DNA of 8,970 nt from Bacteroidota bacterium (GTDB lineage Bacteria > Bacteroidota > Bacteroidia > SpSt-205 > S141-50): the NCBI GenBank assembly GCA_015490695.1, contig WFXK01000346.1, positions 1-8,970 of the forward strand, given 5' to 3'. Below the pieces are notes generated by a model that saw only the letters and a program-made list of their open reading frames with translations, was not told where the DNA came from and ran no database searches. Made by a program: the position numbers and the translations under genes. Shown piece after piece: positions 7,592-8,970 of this stretch (positions are counted from its first letter, which is position 1; each line of letters starts with the position of its first letter).

Positions 7592-7619
7592 GGAGGGCTT
7601 TTCTGTATCTTTGCCCCCC
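7592..7619. repeat. Imperfect dyad around the carB -7 element
   Basis: GGAGGGC (7592-7598) can pair with GCCCCCC (7613-7619), with one A-C mismatch and a 14-base loop. The TATCTTTG promoter element lies almost wholly in the loop. It could be a weak transcription end for the efflux operon or a protein site, but there is no T run after the right arm, so a classic terminator is unlikely. Confidence 0.25.
7606..7613 (+). promoter_or_regulatory. Bacteroidota -7 promoter element of carB
   Basis: TATCTTTG matches TAnnTTTG exactly and is followed by C, as often seen in this phylum. No TTTG box is present 19-21 bases upstream, where the end of the adaptor gene lies, so the promoter is supported by its -7 element only. 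The ATG at 7621 starts 7 bases after it, the same distance as at 1711/1719, again implying a leaderless or near-leaderless message. Confidence 0.55.
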
Positions 7620-7620
7620 G

Positions 7621-8970
7621 ATGCCTAAAGACCCTTCTATCCAAAGTGTCTTAATTATCGGTAGCGGACCTATCATCATCGGGCAAGCCTGCGAATTTGA
7701 CTATTCGGGAACCCAAGCTGCTAAAGCCCTAAGAGAAGAAGGAATAGAAGTAATTCTATTAAACTCCAACCCTGCAACCATCATGACCGACCCCATTAAC
7801 GCAGACCACGTCTATCTACTTCCCCTAACAGTAGATAGCATCCGCTCTATCTTGGAAAAACACAAAGTAGATGCTGTTTTACCTACTATGGGAGGTCAAA
7901 CTGCTTTGAACCTATGTGTAGAAGCAGCAAGAGAAGGATTATGGGAACAGCATGGGGTTCGGGTAATCGGTGCTGACTTAAAAGCCATTCAAACAGCGGA
8001 AGATAGAGAAGCGTTCAAAAAATTGATGATTCAATTAGGCATTGATGTTCCTCGTTCTAAGATTGTTCGTTCAGTGCTTGAAGGGAAACATGCTGCCCAA
8101 GAGATTGGGTTTCCTTTAGTTATTCGTCCATCTTACACCTTAGGGGGAACAGGCGGCGCTATTGTATGGAAACCCGAAGACTTTGATAAAGCCCTCTATC
8201 GGGCATTAGAAATGAGTCCCGTCCATGAAGCCCTCATAGAAGAAAGCATCTACGGCTGGAAAGAATTTGAATTAGAATTATTACGAGACCTCCAAGGAAA
8301 CTTTATTGTCATTTGTACTATTGAAAACTTTGACCCGATGGGCATCCACACAGGTGATTCTATTACAGTAGCGCCTGCTATTACTTTACCGGATGTGGTC
8401 TATCAACAAATGCGAGATACTGCTATTAAGGTCATGGCATCCTTGGGAACCTTTGCAGGAGGGTGTAATGTGCAGTTTGCTCTCCATCCTGAAACCCATC
8501 GCTTAGTGATTATTGAAATCAATCCCAGGGTTTCTCGCTCTTCTGCACTGGCTTCTAAGGCTACAGGCTACCCCATCGCAAAAGTCGCCGCTAAATTAGC
8601 CATAGGCTATGCCTTAACAGAATTACCCAATCAAATCACGAAAACAACCTCGGCTTTTTTTGAACCCTCTATTGACTACGTCATTGTTAAAATCCCCCGT
8701 TGGAACTTTGATAAGTTCCCCGGTGCTGACCCCCACTTAGGACTACAAATGAAATCAGTGGGGGAAGTCATGGCTATCGGTAGAACCTTCAACGAAGCTT
8801 TACAAAAGGCTTGTCAATCCTTGGAAATCCGTCGTAATGGCTTAGGTGCTGACGGAAGAGAAATCCGAGACAGAGAATTTTTATTAGATGCACTAAAACA
8901 TCCAACTTGGTATCGGCTCTTTTATATCCACGATGCCATCCTCTTAGGAATCCCTCTCTCTACTATTGAA
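7621..8970 (+). CDS. carB: Carbamoyl phosphate synthase large subunit (3' end outside window)
   Basis: The first 450 residues of CarB, which makes carbamoyl phosphate from bicarbonate, ammonia (delivered from glutamine by CarA) and two ATP, for pyrimidine and arginine synthesis in the cytoplasm. The visible part covers the carboxyphosphate domain (about 1-400) and the start of the oligomerisation domain. Numbering agrees exactly with E. coli CarB through the active site: R129, R169, E215, H243, Q285, E299, N301 and R303 are all present, in motifs such as GQACEFDYSGTQA (21-33), IRPSYTLGGTGG (168-179), GIHTGDS (241-247) and EINPRVSRSSALASKATG (299-316). The start at 7621 gives the usual MPKDPSIQSVLIIGSGP opening. 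The full protein should be roughly 930-1070 residues, so about half is missing here. carA is not adjacent upstream. It has its own promoter element and is probably independent of the efflux operon. Confidence 0.97.
   Translation, partial: MPKDPSIQSVLIIGSGPIIIGQACEFDYSGTQAAKALREEGIEVILLNSNPATIMTDPINADHVYLLPLTVDSIRSILEKHKVDAVLPTMGGQTALNLCVEAAREGLWEQHGVRVIGADLKAIQTAEDREAFKKLMIQLGIDVPRSKIVRSVLEGKHAAQEIGFPLVIRPSYTLGGTGGAIVWKPEDFDKALYRALEMSPVHEALIEESIYGWKEFELELLRDLQGNFIVICTIENFDPMGIHTGDSITVAPAITLPDVVYQQMRDTAIKVMASLGTFAGGCNVQFALHPETHRLVIIEINPRVSRSSALASKATGYPIAKVAAKLAIGYALTELPNQITKTTSAFFEPSIDYVIVKIPRWNFDKFPGADPHLGLQMKSVGEVMAIGRTFNEALQKACQSLEIRRNGLGADGREIRDREFLLDALKHPTWYRLFYIHDAILLGIPLSTIE

Noticed and set aside
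1..8970. Transposon ends, CRISPR array, tRNA or rRNA genes, phage or defence genes
   Set aside because: No repeats, cloverleaf-like sequence or matching protein families were seen; the window is nearly all accounted for by five protein genes on one strand.

Overview
The window looks like chromosomal DNA from a member of the Bacteroidota. The evidence is two promoter elements of the Bacteroidota type (TAnnTTTG, one with a TTTG box 21 bases upstream), the absence of Shine-Dalgarno sequences before the starts, moderately AT-rich coding sequence, and families typical of that phylum: an AsmA-like protein, a small DUF6660-type Cys/His-rich protein, and an RND pump fused to its own outer-membrane factor. 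I cannot name the genus.

Layout: every gene is on the + strand and the window is almost fully coding. Positions 2-1693 are the 3' part of an AsmA-like envelope protein whose start lies before the window. After 25 bases comes a small exported Cys/His-rich protein (1719-2015), preceded by a good promoter. A 76-base spacer, bounded by an 11-bp inverted repeat, leads to a 1441-residue heavy-metal efflux protein (2092-6417). This protein joins a complete CzcA/CusA-type RND pump to a TolC/CusC-type outer-membrane factor through an internal signal-peptide-like segment. Six bases later comes the periplasmic adaptor lipoprotein (6424-7587). After 33 bases containing a second TAnnTTTG element, carB (large subunit of carbamoyl phosphate synthase) begins at 7621 and runs off the right edge.

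How the genes work together: 1719-7587 reads as one metal-resistance operon. The small protein may bind metal in the envelope, the fusion supplies the proton-driven pump and the outer-membrane duct, and the adaptor bridges them. Residues at the transport path match the CzcA-like (divalent Zn/Co/Cd/Ni) type rather than the Cu/Ag CusA type, so a divalent substrate is the better guess. AsmA-like and carB are probably unrelated flanking genes. No metal-responsive regulator is encoded here. No RNA genes, insertion sequences, CRISPR arrays or other mobile elements were seen. The most notable items are the pump-duct fusion with a possible internal signal-peptidase site, the inverted repeat directly against the pump start codon, and two promoters placed so close to their ATG that the transcripts should be leaderless.
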